DNA of 64,000 nt from Opitutia bacterium (lineage in GTDB: Bacteria; Verrucomicrobiota; Verrucomicrobiia; Opitutales; Opitutaceae), in the NCBI GenBank assembly GCA_016187945.1, contig JACPIT010000005.1, positions 186,001 to 250,000 on the forward strand. Direction: 5' to 3'. Within the stretch, counting starts at the first letter, position 1; each line of letters starts with the position of its first letter. Below the pieces are notes generated by a model. That model ran no database searches, was not told the origin of the DNA, and worked only from the letters and a program-made list of their open reading frames with translations. A program made the translations under genes and the position numbers. Of the stretch, positions 1 through 9,043 are shown one piece after another.

Positions 1-688
1 CTTCCTGCGCGAAACTGCGGTCCTGGAGCGCGAAGCTCGGGTGGCGGAACGGCGGGTATTTGCCGTCGGCATCGGGCGCGGGGTGGCCGAGCGAGGCGGG
101 GTCGATGACGGTGAAGAGACATTGCTTCGCGGCGGTGACGAACTCGTCGTGCTGCTTCTGTTGCGCGGGATCGTCTTTCGTCATGAGCGCCATGAACGCG
201 AAGAGCATCGCGTATTGCTCGGAGATGAGCGGCTGGTTGCCGGTGTGCGCGCCGGTGTCGTCCTCGGGCGCGGCGGGATGCTCGGTCTCGTTGCCCCAAC
301 TGCCCTCGCTCGCGCCGGGCGGCGTGGTCGTCCAGTCGGCGTCGCCTTCCTTGTGGAGCACGCCCTTGTCGTCGGTGAACGTCACGCGCGTCGGCGCGAG
401 GTAGTCGTCGCTCGGGTCGTTGGGCGTCCAGTTGTTGTGCGGGCGGAGCGCGCGCGTCGACGAGGAGCGCCAGTCGCGCAGCGCCTTCGTCACGACTTCG
501 TCGCGGAAGGCGACCCAGGCGTCGTTCGAGTCGATCATGCGATCGCGCAGCGTCTGGAGATCGGAAGCGTGGAAAAGCAGCCGCGGGTGCGTGGTGACCG
601 GCGCCGCGGTCGCGGAGACGCTGAGGCTGGCGAGCGCGGCGAGTCCGAGACACAGTCGAAGCCAGAAGGGGCGGAGGTTCGTAGGCAT
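1..688 (-). CDS. Secreted heparinase II/III-like protein, N-terminal part (runs off window)
   Basis: The reading frame starts at the ATG at 688 and stays open to the window edge, giving about 229 residues of an N-terminus. It opens with a Sec-type signal peptide (MPTNLRPF, then a Leu/Ala-rich core ending near ATAAP). The mature part begins HPRLLF followed by a short helix starting DLQTLRDR, the usual opening of the alpha-toroid domain in heparinase II/III and alginate-lyase-like polysaccharide lyases. A periplasmic or secreted polysaccharide-degrading role is inferred from this opening alone, because the catalytic region lies outside the window. It is divergent from the next gene, with about 110 bp between them. 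Another secreted toroid-fold protein is possible. Confidence 0.55.
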   Translation of the reverse strand, partial: MPTNLRPFWLRLCLGLAALASLSVSATAAPVTTHPRLLFHASDLQTLRDRMIDSNDAWVAFRDEVVTKALRDWRSSSTRALRPHNNWTPNDPSDDYLAPTRVTFTDDKGVLHKEGDADWTTTPPGASEGSWGNETEHPAAPEDDTGAHTGNQPLISEQYAMLFAFMALMTKDDPAQQKQHDEFVTAAKQCLFTVIDPASLGHPAPDADGKYPPFRHPSFALQDRSFAQE

Positions 689-801
689 GATGCTTCCTAT
701 TTGCGGATTTCGGCCCGCCGATTTCCTCGCCGGCCCTATTTCGTCCGGGCCGTTCGGCTAAGAGGTTGATTTGACGGCGGCGGAGGTTTCTCGTCGGAGA
801 A

Positions 802-1782
802 TTGAACTGCACTCCCGTCATCGCGCCGCGTCCGCGGCTGCTCGCCGAGTCCGAGTGGCTCGCGCGGCGGCGCGCGCACGAGGCGCGCGTGCGCGTGTGG
901 ACCGACCCGCATCAGACGCGGCAGGCGCACGGCGAGAAGCACCCGGTCGAGGATTTTTTGTGGGAGTATTATTCGTATCGGCCGAGCTGGCTGCGCCGCT
1001 GGCATCCGGGTCCGGACGTCGTGCTGCTCGGCGAGGCGGCGCGCGAGTATCTGCGCTGGCCGGAATACGAACTCGTGCGCGTCGAGCGAACCGCGGCCGA
1101 CGCTACCAACGCCGCCGATGCGGCGAGCAGCGCCGGCGGCGGCACCGCCGGCAGCGAGTTCGTCGAAGGCGTGCGGGTGAACTGCGCGGCGTTCGACGCG
1201 AAGCGCCGCGAATCGCTCGCGTGGCTGCTCGGCTTGCTGCGCGCCACGGCGGAGCGCGCGCCGTCGTTCGCCTGTTTCGGCCTGCACGAATGGGCGATGG
1301 TCTACCGCCTCGCGCCCGGCGACGTGCGCCACGCGCAACTCCCGCTGCGTTTCCCGCCGGAGGAGATCGCGCGCATCGTCGAGTCGTTGCCGATCCGCTG
1401 CTCGCATTTCGACGCGTTCCGCTTCTTCACGCCGGCCGCGCGTCCGCTGAACCGCCTGCAACCCGAGCGCGCGACGACGGCGCAGCTCGAACAACGCGGC
1501 TGCCTGCACGCGAACATGGATCTCTACAAGTGGGCGTTCAAACTCGCGCCGTTCACGCCGAGCGAGCTGATGGCGGACTGCTTCGCGCTCGCGCGCGAGA
1601 TCCGCGAGGTCGACATGCGCGCGAGCGCCTACGATTGCACGTCGCTCGGCCTCGCACCGATCGCGATCGAGACCGCGGACGGTCGCGCCGACTACGAGCG
1701 CCGCCAGCGCGACTTCGCCGAGCGCAGCCAACCGCTGCGCGCGCGCCTGATCGCGGTGTGCGAGCGGTTGCTGGCGAGCTGA
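802..1782 (+). CDS. Conserved hypothetical protein (family often labelled 3-methyladenine DNA glycosylase)
   Basis: A 326-residue soluble protein with no signal peptide or membrane segment. The N-terminal block with RAHEARV, GEKHPVEDFL and RRWHPG is the signature of a conserved bacterial family that databases have often named 3-methyladenine DNA glycosylase. I see no helix-hairpin-helix or other glycosylase motif that supports the name, so no function is claimed. The start given is a TTG, and the GGAG in front of it is only about 3 nt away, so the true start is uncertain. Residues about 95-115 are a low-complexity Ala/Gly stretch. It is transcribed alone, with the next gene 103 bp downstream. 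Confidence 0.6.
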   Translation: MNCTPVIAPRPRLLAESEWLARRRAHEARVRVWTDPHQTRQAHGEKHPVEDFLWEYYSYRPSWLRRWHPGPDVVLLGEAAREYLRWPEYELVRVERTAADATNAADAASSAGGGTAGSEFVEGVRVNCAAFDAKRRESLAWLLGLLRATAERAPSFACFGLHEWAMVYRLAPGDVRHAQLPLRFPPEEIARIVESLPIRCSHFDAFRFFTPAARPLNRLQPERATTAQLEQRGCLHANMDLYKWAFKLAPFTPSELMADCFALAREIREVDMRASAYDCTSLGLAPIAIETADGRADYERRQRDFAERSQPLRARLIAVCERLLAS

Positions 1783-1885
1783 CCCGCCTCGTAGCAGTCG
1801 ACGTGAGGAGGCTGGGATTGCCGGCGCAGCCTGACACATCCTGCGGAGTTGCGCCGCACGCGTTCGCGCCTACGTTTCGCCGCGC

Positions 1886-2965
1886 ATGGCCGAACCCGGC
1901 TACATCATCCAGGAACGCACGCCGAAGAAGCCCGCCTACCCCATCCGCGACGAGTTGCGCGGCTACTTGCGCCGCTACCGCCGCGAGCGCGATCTGCCCG
2001 TTACCTACGAACGCCTGCGCGATTTTCACGAGGCGATGCCGCTCGTCGACGCCGACGGCAAAAACACGCTCTGGGACACCGTCGTCTACCGCGCCGAGGA
2101 CATGGCCGCGATCAACGAGGATCTGAAGCGCATCTACGCCCTGCTCAAAGTCGACGGCGACTTCTCGGTCATGCAGCACCTCTACATCGACCGCGTGGAC
2201 TTCTGCTCGTTCGGCAACTCGATGCCGTTCCGCGTCCGGATCGTGAACGCCTACAACGAAAACCCGGACTACTTCTACGTGAAGAAGGCCGACGCGTCGC
2301 GCGTCTACGGCCTCGAACTCGAGCACCTGCTCTCGCCCAACCGCCTGAATTTTCTCACCCACGGCAACTCGCTCATCGAGGAACACATCGCCGGCATCCC
2401 GGGCGACGTTTTCATCGAGCGCTGGCTGAGCGACCCAACCCTGCGCCCGATCCGCATCGCGAAGGAGTTGGTGAAGTTCAACGAGCGCTGCTTCATCCGC
2501 CTGCTCGGCGACATGCGCAGCTACAACTTCGTCTTCGTCGTCACGCCGGATTTCGAGAGTTCGCAGGTGCGCATCCGCGCGATGGACTTCGACCAGCAGA
2601 GCCACCACGGCCGGAAAAATTTCTATCTGCCGCAGTTCTTCAAGGACAACCTGCCGCTCGTCGAATTCTGCACGCAGCACCTGCACGCGAAGACGGCGTT
2701 CCAATACCAGCGCGAGGAGCAGACGCTGATGCTGCAACGCGCCGAGCTGGCGAAGGCGCGCCTCGACGCGCTGCTCGAGGCGATGGCGGTCGACCCGATC
2801 GCGCCCGACGAGCACGTGCGGCAGCTCCGCGAAGGCCTCGCGGACCACTACGAATCGAAGGACTTCCTCGCCTGCCCGACGATGGGCGCCCTCGTCCGCG
2901 AAAGCCTCGCGAAAACCCGCGCCCGCATCGAACACGACGCCAGCGGGCACTTGCCGAAGCTGTGA
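1886..2965 (+). CDS. Conserved hypothetical protein with kinase-fold-like motifs
   Basis: A 359-residue soluble protein of no named family that I recognise. Several spaced motifs resemble an atypical protein-kinase fold: YFYVKKAD (possible ATP-binding lysine), EEHIAGIPG, LLGDMRSYNFVF (like a catalytic loop with a conserved Asn) and IRAMDFDQ (like the metal-binding DFG position). These are visual resemblances and not a proven assignment. The remainder is helical and charged, with a C-terminal domain rich in Arg and Glu. The ATG at 1886 is the first in frame. A weak hairpin with a T-run lies about 100 bp after the stop. Confidence 0.6.
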   Translation: MAEPGYIIQERTPKKPAYPIRDELRGYLRRYRRERDLPVTYERLRDFHEAMPLVDADGKNTLWDTVVYRAEDMAAINEDLKRIYALLKVDGDFSVMQHLYIDRVDFCSFGNSMPFRVRIVNAYNENPDYFYVKKADASRVYGLELEHLLSPNRLNFLTHGNSLIEEHIAGIPGDVFIERWLSDPTLRPIRIAKELVKFNERCFIRLLGDMRSYNFVFVVTPDFESSQVRIRAMDFDQQSHHGRKNFYLPQFFKDNLPLVEFCTQHLHAKTAFQYQREEQTLMLQRAELAKARLDALLEAMAVDPIAPDEHVRQLREGLADHYESKDFLACPTMGALVRESLAKTRARIEHDASGHLPKL

Positions 2966-3071
2966 CGGGCGCTCTAATCGTGCTCGACAGCCTGTCGGGG
3001 GCACTGCACAAGTGCCGCACCCCTTAGCCCTTATGGCCACACCTTGCGTGTCCCTTAAGTCGCTCCCTTGC

Positions 3072-3095
3072 ACAGCCGCGGGCCAGGCTGTTTTT
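3072..3095 (+). terminator. Possible weak rho-independent terminator
   Basis: ACAGCC and GGCTGT form a 6-bp stem with an 8-nt GC-rich loop, followed by five T. It lies about 105 bp after the gene ending at 2965 and before the 64-aa gene. The stem is short, so this is tentative. Confidence 0.35.
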
Positions 3096-3151
3096 GTCTC
3101 GTTCATTGTGGATTGAACTAGTTCACTCACCCGCGGTCTATTCCTCGTTCC

Positions 3152-3346
3152 ATGTCCTCCTACGCCACCAAGAAGCTCGAAAGCGAACTGCAGAAGGCCG
3201 TCGCCTCCCGCAACGCCAACGCTTCCACCGTGCTGCCCTCCAAGCTGCCCGGCGAATATCGCGTTTCCCCCGAGGTTGCCGGCTACCTGAAGCGCATGAG
3301 CGACTATCGGGAGAAGGCCAAGACCGTCCGCGTTGGCAGCTACTGA
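3152..3346 (+). CDS. 64-aa conserved-looking small protein, unknown function
   Basis: A 64-residue, basic, soluble protein with no signal peptide. The N-terminal third (SSYATKKLESELQKAV) should form an amphipathic helix. The C-terminal half carries LPGEYRVSPEVAGYL and then a Lys/Arg-rich tail ending in GSY. The ATG at 3152 begins 17 nt before the next gene's ATG at 3364 once the stop is passed, so the two are probably cotranscribed. A partner, substrate or antitoxin of the cysteine-protease-fold protein is possible, but nothing in the sequence proves it. Confidence 0.5.
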   Translation: MSSYATKKLESELQKAVASRNANASTVLPSKLPGEYRVSPEVAGYLKRMSDYREKAKTVRVGSY

Positions 3347-3363
3347 GCTGTCGCTGACGGTCG

Positions 3364-4899
3364 ATGTCTGATTTCCGTTCTGCCATCGGTTCGGACCCAA
3401 CGTGGCACGCAACGGATGGGGCGTTTTCGAACTTCGAGTTCGTCGACACGCGCTTCGAATCGAACTCGATCCTCCGCCGCGTCCTCTCTTTGGCGCGAAA
3501 GCTCGGCTACCAAGGGATGCTGGAGGAGAAAATCCTCCCGGAGAGTTGCTCCCTGCTCCGCGAAGAGGATGCGGCTCTTGCCGTGCGCTTGCCTGACTTC
3601 CAACACTCGGCGGTGGTCCGGCTCAGTTTCTTCACGGGAGCAACCCAAGGCGCCCCCGGAGACTTCCTCGGTTACGCGATCATCAAACAGGATTATCACG
3701 CTGCGGGACCGTTCATGCACGTTTTCGAGGCCGTGCTCCGGCCACCGCGTGGGCCGAAGGAAAATAATTACAGCCACTGCCAGCGGACTTTTCACGTCCG
3801 CGCTGGCGACCAGTTGTATTCGGTCAGCGGGGTGCTTTACGCCCAGCAGAACGACGCGACCTTTGTCTGCGCCCACGTGGCCTTGCGCACGATGCTCTCC
3901 TGCGTGCTCCCGCAGGGCGATGTCAGCTACGCCCAACTCAACGCTTGGGCCGGAGTGGACCATGCGAACCCCGCCACGCAGGCGGGCACGCGCGGCCACG
4001 GCGCCGGCGGACTCACATCGGAGCAGGTGGAACGCATCCTCCACCACGCCGGCTTGCACCCGGAGTTGATCGTCAACGAACCCAACACTCCCGGCGAGTT
4101 GCCGGACGAAATCGAATTCCAGAAACTCCTCTACGGCTACCTCGAGTCCGGCCGCCCGGTGATGCTCGGCTTCGAACTCGGAGCCGATCCGGTCAACCAT
4201 GGCGATGGCCGCCACATCATCCCGATCTTCGGCCATACCTTCAATGAGGACCTCTGGGCGCCCGAGGCTGAGCGATTCTATTTCCGCCACAACCTCGGTT
4301 ACTTCACCAGCGAGAGCTGGCTCAGTTCCTACCTCGCCCACGACGACAACTTCGGGCCCTACGTCTGCCTCCCCCGCCATTACCTCCGGCGCGACCAGTT
4401 CCGCCTGCTGGTCGGTTTGAAGCCCGCCGGACTCACGGTCCCGCCAGACTCCGCCGAAGCGTGGGCCTTCGATTTTGCCAACAACATCGCCGCGCGCCTG
4501 CCAAGCGGCCTAGCGCCATGGCTGGACCGGCAGATCGCCTTCACCCAGGCGCAACTGCTTGTGCTGCGCCCCTTGCAGGTCAAACGGGAGCATTACCTCA
4601 CGCAGATGCGCGCGTCGCGTGATCGCGACGGCTTCGATATCGAGTCCGCCCACGTCGCCACCCTCGCGGCTCGTCTGCCCGAAACGTTCTGGCTGGTGGA
4701 GATCAGCGCCCCTGAACTCTTCCCGTCCAGCCGGCGCAAATTTGGCGAGGTGTTGATCGCCGCCGAACTGCCCGATCAAGCCATCGATCCCGTGCTCATG
4801 CTGCGCGCGCCGGGGGTTCTCGTCTTTCCCACGCCGACCGGCATCGAAACCCACCGCACGCGGCTCCGAGGACACACGGACCTATTTCGCCTGTCTTGA
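3364..4899 (+). CDS. Papain/C39-like cysteine-protease-fold protein
   Basis: A 511-residue cytoplasmic protein. The middle of the chain has features of a papain-like peptidase of the C39-like type: a Cys-bearing helix FVCAHVALRTML (Cys169), then about 115 residues later DGRHIIPIFGH (His284) followed by acidic/amide residues (FNED). The N-terminal 150 residues and the C-terminal 150 residues match nothing I know. Export or peptide maturation by a linked ABC transporter is unlikely because no transporter is adjacent. It follows the 64-aa gene by 17 nt and faces the nuclease-helicase gene, with only 17 bp between their stops. Peptidase activity is inferred from motif spacing; a transglutaminase or other papain-fold reaction remains possible. 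Confidence 0.6.
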   Translation: MSDFRSAIGSDPTWHATDGAFSNFEFVDTRFESNSILRRVLSLARKLGYQGMLEEKILPESCSLLREEDAALAVRLPDFQHSAVVRLSFFTGATQGAPGDFLGYAIIKQDYHAAGPFMHVFEAVLRPPRGPKENNYSHCQRTFHVRAGDQLYSVSGVLYAQQNDATFVCAHVALRTMLSCVLPQGDVSYAQLNAWAGVDHANPATQAGTRGHGAGGLTSEQVERILHHAGLHPELIVNEPNTPGELPDEIEFQKLLYGYLESGRPVMLGFELGADPVNHGDGRHIIPIFGHTFNEDLWAPEAERFYFRHNLGYFTSESWLSSYLAHDDNFGPYVCLPRHYLRRDQFRLLVGLKPAGLTVPPDSAEAWAFDFANNIAARLPSGLAPWLDRQIAFTQAQLLVLRPLQVKREHYLTQMRASRDRDGFDIESAHVATLAARLPETFWLVEISAPELFPSSRRKFGEVLIAAELPDQAIDPVLMLRAPGVLVFPTPTGIETHRTRLRGHTDLFRLS

Positions 4900-4916
4900 A
4901 TGCCCGCAATGGCCCT

Positions 4917-7900
4917 TCAAACTTCGTTGCCCGGCGGCTGGAGGAAGTCCGACCAACTGATCCAGCCTTTGCCTGCGTAATAGGCTGCTGGATTTCCCGG
5001 AATGTCTCGGGGTCTGTTGCCGGGGACTTTGCACCACGCCAGCCAATCTTTGCCTGTCTTGAGGCCGAGTTCCCGAGCGAAACTGCACGCCGAACGATAG
5101 GACCTGAAAATATGATCCGAAGGCGCAATGTTGCCGGTGCCGAGCCAGTCACCCCAACCGCGCCATTGGCTGCGGTAAACGTTGCGCGGGCTTTTGGGGA
5201 TGTCCGTCGGTAGTGGTGGTTTGTCGGGGAATTCCCCGTTAACATAATGCGGCCACTCGAGTGAACCCGTGATGTGCAATTCATGGACAAAGGATCGCGC
5301 CGATTCGAAGTCGCGAAAATTACGAGCTTTGCGGACCCTCTTCACCTCAGGAATGTCGGCTCCAAGCCAGTCGCCCCATCCGTTCCAGCCTTTGGTTGCA
5401 TAAGTGCGATCTGGTTGTCGCGGCACGCGCGGTGGCAACGCGTGAGGATCGCTTGCGAGCGCTATCCATGCGCTGCGCGATGTGAGGTGAAGCGATCTGG
5501 CGACCTCGCGTGCTTTGGCAAAGGGCAAGTAGTTGCGGACAGTAGTGCCAACCATACCGTTTCCAAGCCAGTCGCCCCAACTCACCCAGCCGCTGGACAC
5601 GTAGGCTTTCCAAGGCGATGCCGGAATATCGTTGGGCTTCGGCGGCAGATCAGGGCGGTCGCCACGACAGTAGGCCTTCCAGTGTTGCTGACCTGGAATT
5701 TTCAGTCCTCGCGCGAACGCTCTAGCCTCTTCGAACGGACGCCAAGGATCGCGAATATCTTCGTATCCCAACCAGTCCGCCCATCCAGCCCAATGGCCGG
5801 CATAGGCTTTGCATCGCTCTGGAGTGGCGGGAATGTCACCTGGCAAGGGCGGCTTACCGGGCAACTGACCAGAGCAGTAGGGATACCATTCATCAGAGCT
5901 TTTTAGGCCCAGGCCTCGTGTGAAAATGCGTGCATCAGCAAATGGGCGAAACTGCTTTTTCTTCGTTCCCTCCACTCCGGTTCCGAAGAACGCCCCCCAC
6001 GTAGTCCATCCCCGATTCAGGTAAGATTTATCCGGACTTTTCGGGACATCCGCTGGCCACTCCTGGCCGAGTTTCGCGACCAGCACACGCCACTGCTTCT
6101 GACTTTTCGCATGCCGCTCTCTCGCGAATTTGGCCGCTTCCTCGTAGCGCCGATAGCTTAGCTTCGCCACCAACCGCCAACACCGCACTTCAATCTCCCG
6201 AGCAAATTTCTCCGCGTCGACGCCGAGGGGCAGCGCGACTTCGTCGAGGTCGAAGTGCACCAGTCCGCCGATCTCGGGCGTGCGGCCCTCGGCGGTGGCG
6301 CGGAACCATTCCACGATGCGCTCATCGTGCGTCGCCAGCGCCCGCAGCACGAAAAGCACAAACTTGAAGGCGCTGCTTTCCGCCACTTCGTCGAGCGTCG
6401 CGCCGTCGGGCACCACGAGCGGCAGCAGGATGTAGCCCATCGTCTTGCCCGACGCCGGATCGAGCCGCAACGCCCGCCCTGCCGCCTGCACGATCTCGAT
6501 TGTGCTGCCCTTCGGGTCGGCGAAGAACACGCAATCGATGCTCGGCACATCCACACCTTCCGTCAGACACCGCGCGTTGGTGACGAGTGACGGCGTGGCG
6601 GCCAGAAATTCTTTCAGCTCCCGCTGCCGCGCGGCGCTTCCCATGCCGCCGTTTACATGGTGCGGCGCGATGGGAGTTTCTGCAGCGAACGCGCCGTTCA
6701 GCCGCCCGCACAGCTCCCGGAACTGTTTCGCCCGCGCGATGCTGCTGTGGAACGACACCGCGTGCCTCACGCCGTGTTCGCCCGTGGCGCCGCGGAGCGC
6801 GATCAAGCTCGCGAGCGCCTGCGCCGTCACCTCGTCGAGCCCCTCGGCGCCGAGATCGAGCCAGCGGTTCGCCTCGACCAGCCGTGCGACCTCCGAGGCG
6901 CGCACGCCGATGGTGAGGATGCGGTAGTCGCTCAGGATCGGCGGCGTGGCGGCGATGGCGTCCTTGAAGGTGAGCAAAGCGAACGTCTCGCCGTAGAGAG
7001 CGGGATCGTCCATCGACACGACCTCACCAGAGCGGCCTTGGAAGCGGCGTTCGGTCGCGGTCATGAACAACCGACGCGAGAGCGGCAGGTTTTCGTCGAA
7101 GAGCAGATGTGAGAAATGCTTCGCCTTGTGGCCGGTGGTGCGGTGCGCCTCGTCGAGCACGGCGAAGTCAAAGCTGAACCCTGCCTCACGCGCCGCCTCC
7201 GCCAGCACCGGCGAACTTTGGTAAGTGGTCAGCACGACGACCTGTCCGTCGCGCTCGCGCAGGGCCGTGAGATGCGTCGCGAGCACCGCCGGATCGGTGT
7301 CGCAAGGCAGACCGAGCTCGTGCACATGCGCGATGAGTTCGGCCTTTTCCGTCTTCGCCACGTCCGCGTCGCTGCACACGCACAGCCAGTCCGCCGCCTC
7401 ACCCCGCGCCAGTGCTTCGCGCATCCATGTTTCAAGAGTCTGGCGGATGAGCGCGATGCTCGGCACGGCCACGAGCACGCGCCGGGCGCCGAGTTTCCGC
7501 GCAATCCAGCAGGCCGTGAGGCTCTTCCCCGATCCGCAGGGACTGATGAGTTTGCCGCGAGCCGAGCCGCGCTCACCGAAGTGTGCAGCGGCGGACGCGC
7601 TGGCGCGCTCCTGATGCGGTAACGGGACTCGTGCCACCGGCAACGCCGGAGTGGCGTCGCCTCGGAGCGTTGCGCCCCATGAATGGAAAAACTCCGCATC
7701 CAGCCCAGCCCAAGTCTCGCCCGTGAGTTCGCCAATCCGGTCCGCTCCCTCGAACAAATCCGTGACGCGCTCCGTGGTGGTGCACACGAGGCCGAAGCTG
7801 ATCCCGCGACAGATCGCGAAGGCCAGCGAGGTGAACGTGGAGAGCTCGCGGTGCGTGAGCGCGGCATCGGTCTCGGTGCGGTATTTTGCCTGAATCGCCC

Positions 7901-8162
7901 AGAGCTCACCCGCACAGGTCTCCGCGACGAGATCGATGCCTTCGTCCGGCTTCGGCAGATTGAGTTTCGCGTGAATCGCCTCGGGCACCTCGGCGAGCAA
8001 CCAGATGTGGCGCAGTTTTGCCCGATACGCCGGCGCGGTCCGAAGATAGTGCTGCACGAGTAACTCGAACGGCCGACCACGCGCACACGGCGCAAGCAAC
8101 GATTGGCGGTTGGCAAACTCAGGCCACGACGCGACTGAAGCGAACTGCTCCGCGGAATTCAT
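4917..8162 (-). CDS. Mrr-like nuclease / DEAH helicase with six C-terminal integrase-type repeats
   Basis: A 1081-residue protein. Residues about 25-100 hold a PD-(D/E)XK-type restriction nuclease core (EGIDLVAE with Asp77, then AIQAKYR with Gln91 and Lys93), as in Mrr-like domains. Residues about 180-620 are a superfamily 2 helicase: SPCGSGKS (206-213), DEAH (336-339), MTATE (366-370), a motif V region near 528-542 and QAAGRALR (558-565). From about 670 to the end there are six repeats of roughly 60 residues with the pattern PF..AR.FAR.L.L....W...C, then DIP..P...Y..GW..WGDWLG, matching the repeat known from some phage integrases and helicases. The repeat-coding DNA (4938-6152) is visibly less GC-rich than the helicase part, suggesting a different origin. 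A DNA-defence role is inference. Confidence 0.8.
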   Translation of the reverse strand: MNSAEQFASVASWPEFANRQSLLAPCARGRPFELLVQHYLRTAPAYRAKLRHIWLLAEVPEAIHAKLNLPKPDEGIDLVAETCAGELWAIQAKYRTETDAALTHRELSTFTSLAFAICRGISFGLVCTTTERVTDLFEGADRIGELTGETWAGLDAEFFHSWGATLRGDATPALPVARVPLPHQERASASAAAHFGERGSARGKLISPCGSGKSLTACWIARKLGARRVLVAVPSIALIRQTLETWMREALARGEAADWLCVCSDADVAKTEKAELIAHVHELGLPCDTDPAVLATHLTALRERDGQVVVLTTYQSSPVLAEAAREAGFSFDFAVLDEAHRTTGHKAKHFSHLLFDENLPLSRRLFMTATERRFQGRSGEVVSMDDPALYGETFALLTFKDAIAATPPILSDYRILTIGVRASEVARLVEANRWLDLGAEGLDEVTAQALASLIALRGATGEHGVRHAVSFHSSIARAKQFRELCGRLNGAFAAETPIAPHHVNGGMGSAARQRELKEFLAATPSLVTNARCLTEGVDVPSIDCVFFADPKGSTIEIVQAAGRALRLDPASGKTMGYILLPLVVPDGATLDEVAESSAFKFVLFVLRALATHDERIVEWFRATAEGRTPEIGGLVHFDLDEVALPLGVDAEKFAREIEVRCWRLVAKLSYRRYEEAAKFARERHAKSQKQWRVLVAKLGQEWPADVPKSPDKSYLNRGWTTWGAFFGTGVEGTKKKQFRPFADARIFTRGLGLKSSDEWYPYCSGQLPGKPPLPGDIPATPERCKAYAGHWAGWADWLGYEDIRDPWRPFEEARAFARGLKIPGQQHWKAYCRGDRPDLPPKPNDIPASPWKAYVSSGWVSWGDWLGNGMVGTTVRNYLPFAKAREVARSLHLTSRSAWIALASDPHALPPRVPRQPDRTYATKGWNGWGDWLGADIPEVKRVRKARNFRDFESARSFVHELHITGSLEWPHYVNGEFPDKPPLPTDIPKSPRNVYRSQWRGWGDWLGTGNIAPSDHIFRSYRSACSFARELGLKTGKDWLAWCKVPGNRPRDIPGNPAAYYAGKGWISWSDFLQPPGNEV

Positions 8163-8242
8163 GAACAGACAGAGTGATGGCCCATCGTCATCCTGCCCTC
8201 GAGGCGACCGAGGTCGAGCGCCACTTCCCCGCCGCTACTCCC

Positions 8243-8872
8243 TCACCCCTGCGGCACGATCTTCTCCAGCGCGAGCGTCACCGCCGCCGTGCGGTTCTCC
8301 ACGCCGAGTTTCACGAAGGTGCTTTCGAGGTGCTTCTTCACCGTCGTGAGCTGGATGCCGAGGATCGTGCCGATCTCCGGATTCGTTTTTCCCTGCACCA
8401 CCCACGACAAAATCTCCGCTTCGCGCGGCGTCAGCCCGAGCGCTTGCGCGAGCGCCGCGGGCGTCGCGTCGGCGACCGAGGCGGAGCGGCCGCCGCTCGT
8501 TTGCTTGCGTCGGCGCAAGCGCGCGGCGACGGCGGCGAGCAGGTCGGTCGGCTCGATGGGTTTCACGAGATAATCGTCGGCGCCGAGATTCATGCCCGCG
8601 CGCAAATCCTCCTTCTCGCCCCAGCCGGTGAGAAAAATAAACGGCGTCGCCACCGTGCCGGGCTGCTCGCGCAGCGCTTGCAGCACGCGGTGGCCGTTCA
8701 TCTCCGGCATCGTGATGTCGCACACGACCAGGCCGGGCTTCTCCTTGAGCGCGAGCGCCACGCCTTCGCGGCCGTTGTGCGCCTCGAGCGTTTGGTAACC
8801 TTCGGCGGAGAGCAGCGCGGCGATTTGCCGGCGCATCTTCGCATCGTCGTCGATCACGAGGATTTTTTCCAC
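8243..8872 (-). CDS. Response regulator with LuxR-type DNA-binding domain
   Basis: About 209 residues from the GTG at 8872. The receiver domain is complete (KILVIDDD at the start, phospho-accepting Asp52 in CDITMPEMNG, FLTG and the conserved Lys in YLVKPIE). After a short linker, residues about 140-205 form a LuxR/GerE helix-turn-helix (LTPREAEIL, then TVKKHLESTFVKLGVENR). The frame stays open upstream, but the receiver fold begins at this GTG, so a longer start is unlikely. It is probably a two-component transcription factor. No kinase is directly adjacent; two kinases lie 2-6 kb away on the other strand. The target genes are unknown. Confidence 0.85.
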   Translation of the reverse strand: MEKILVIDDDAKMRRQIAALLSAEGYQTLEAHNGREGVALALKEKPGLVVCDITMPEMNGHRVLQALREQPGTVATPFIFLTGWGEKEDLRAGMNLGADDYLVKPIEPTDLLAAVAARLRRRKQTSGGRSASVADATPAALAQALGLTPREAEILSWVVQGKTNPEIGTILGIQLTTVKKHLESTFVKLGVENRTAAVTLALEKIVPQG

Positions 8873-9043
8873 GCGCGCAGATTGGTCAGCCGTCTCGCCG
8901 AAGTAAAGCGGCCAGCACGCCGCCCACGCGTCCCGATTACGGGAAAAAATTCCTAGCCGTCCGGCCCGCGCCCGCTGGCCAATACCGCGCCGCAGCACGC
9001 CCGTGTATTCTCGTCGCAACAAAACCGCCACCGCTTCCACGCC

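Noticed and set aside
802-1782. 3-methyladenine DNA glycosylase as the function of the 802-1782 protein
   Set aside because: The label is inherited from databases; no glycosylase motif is seen, so it is kept as hypothetical.
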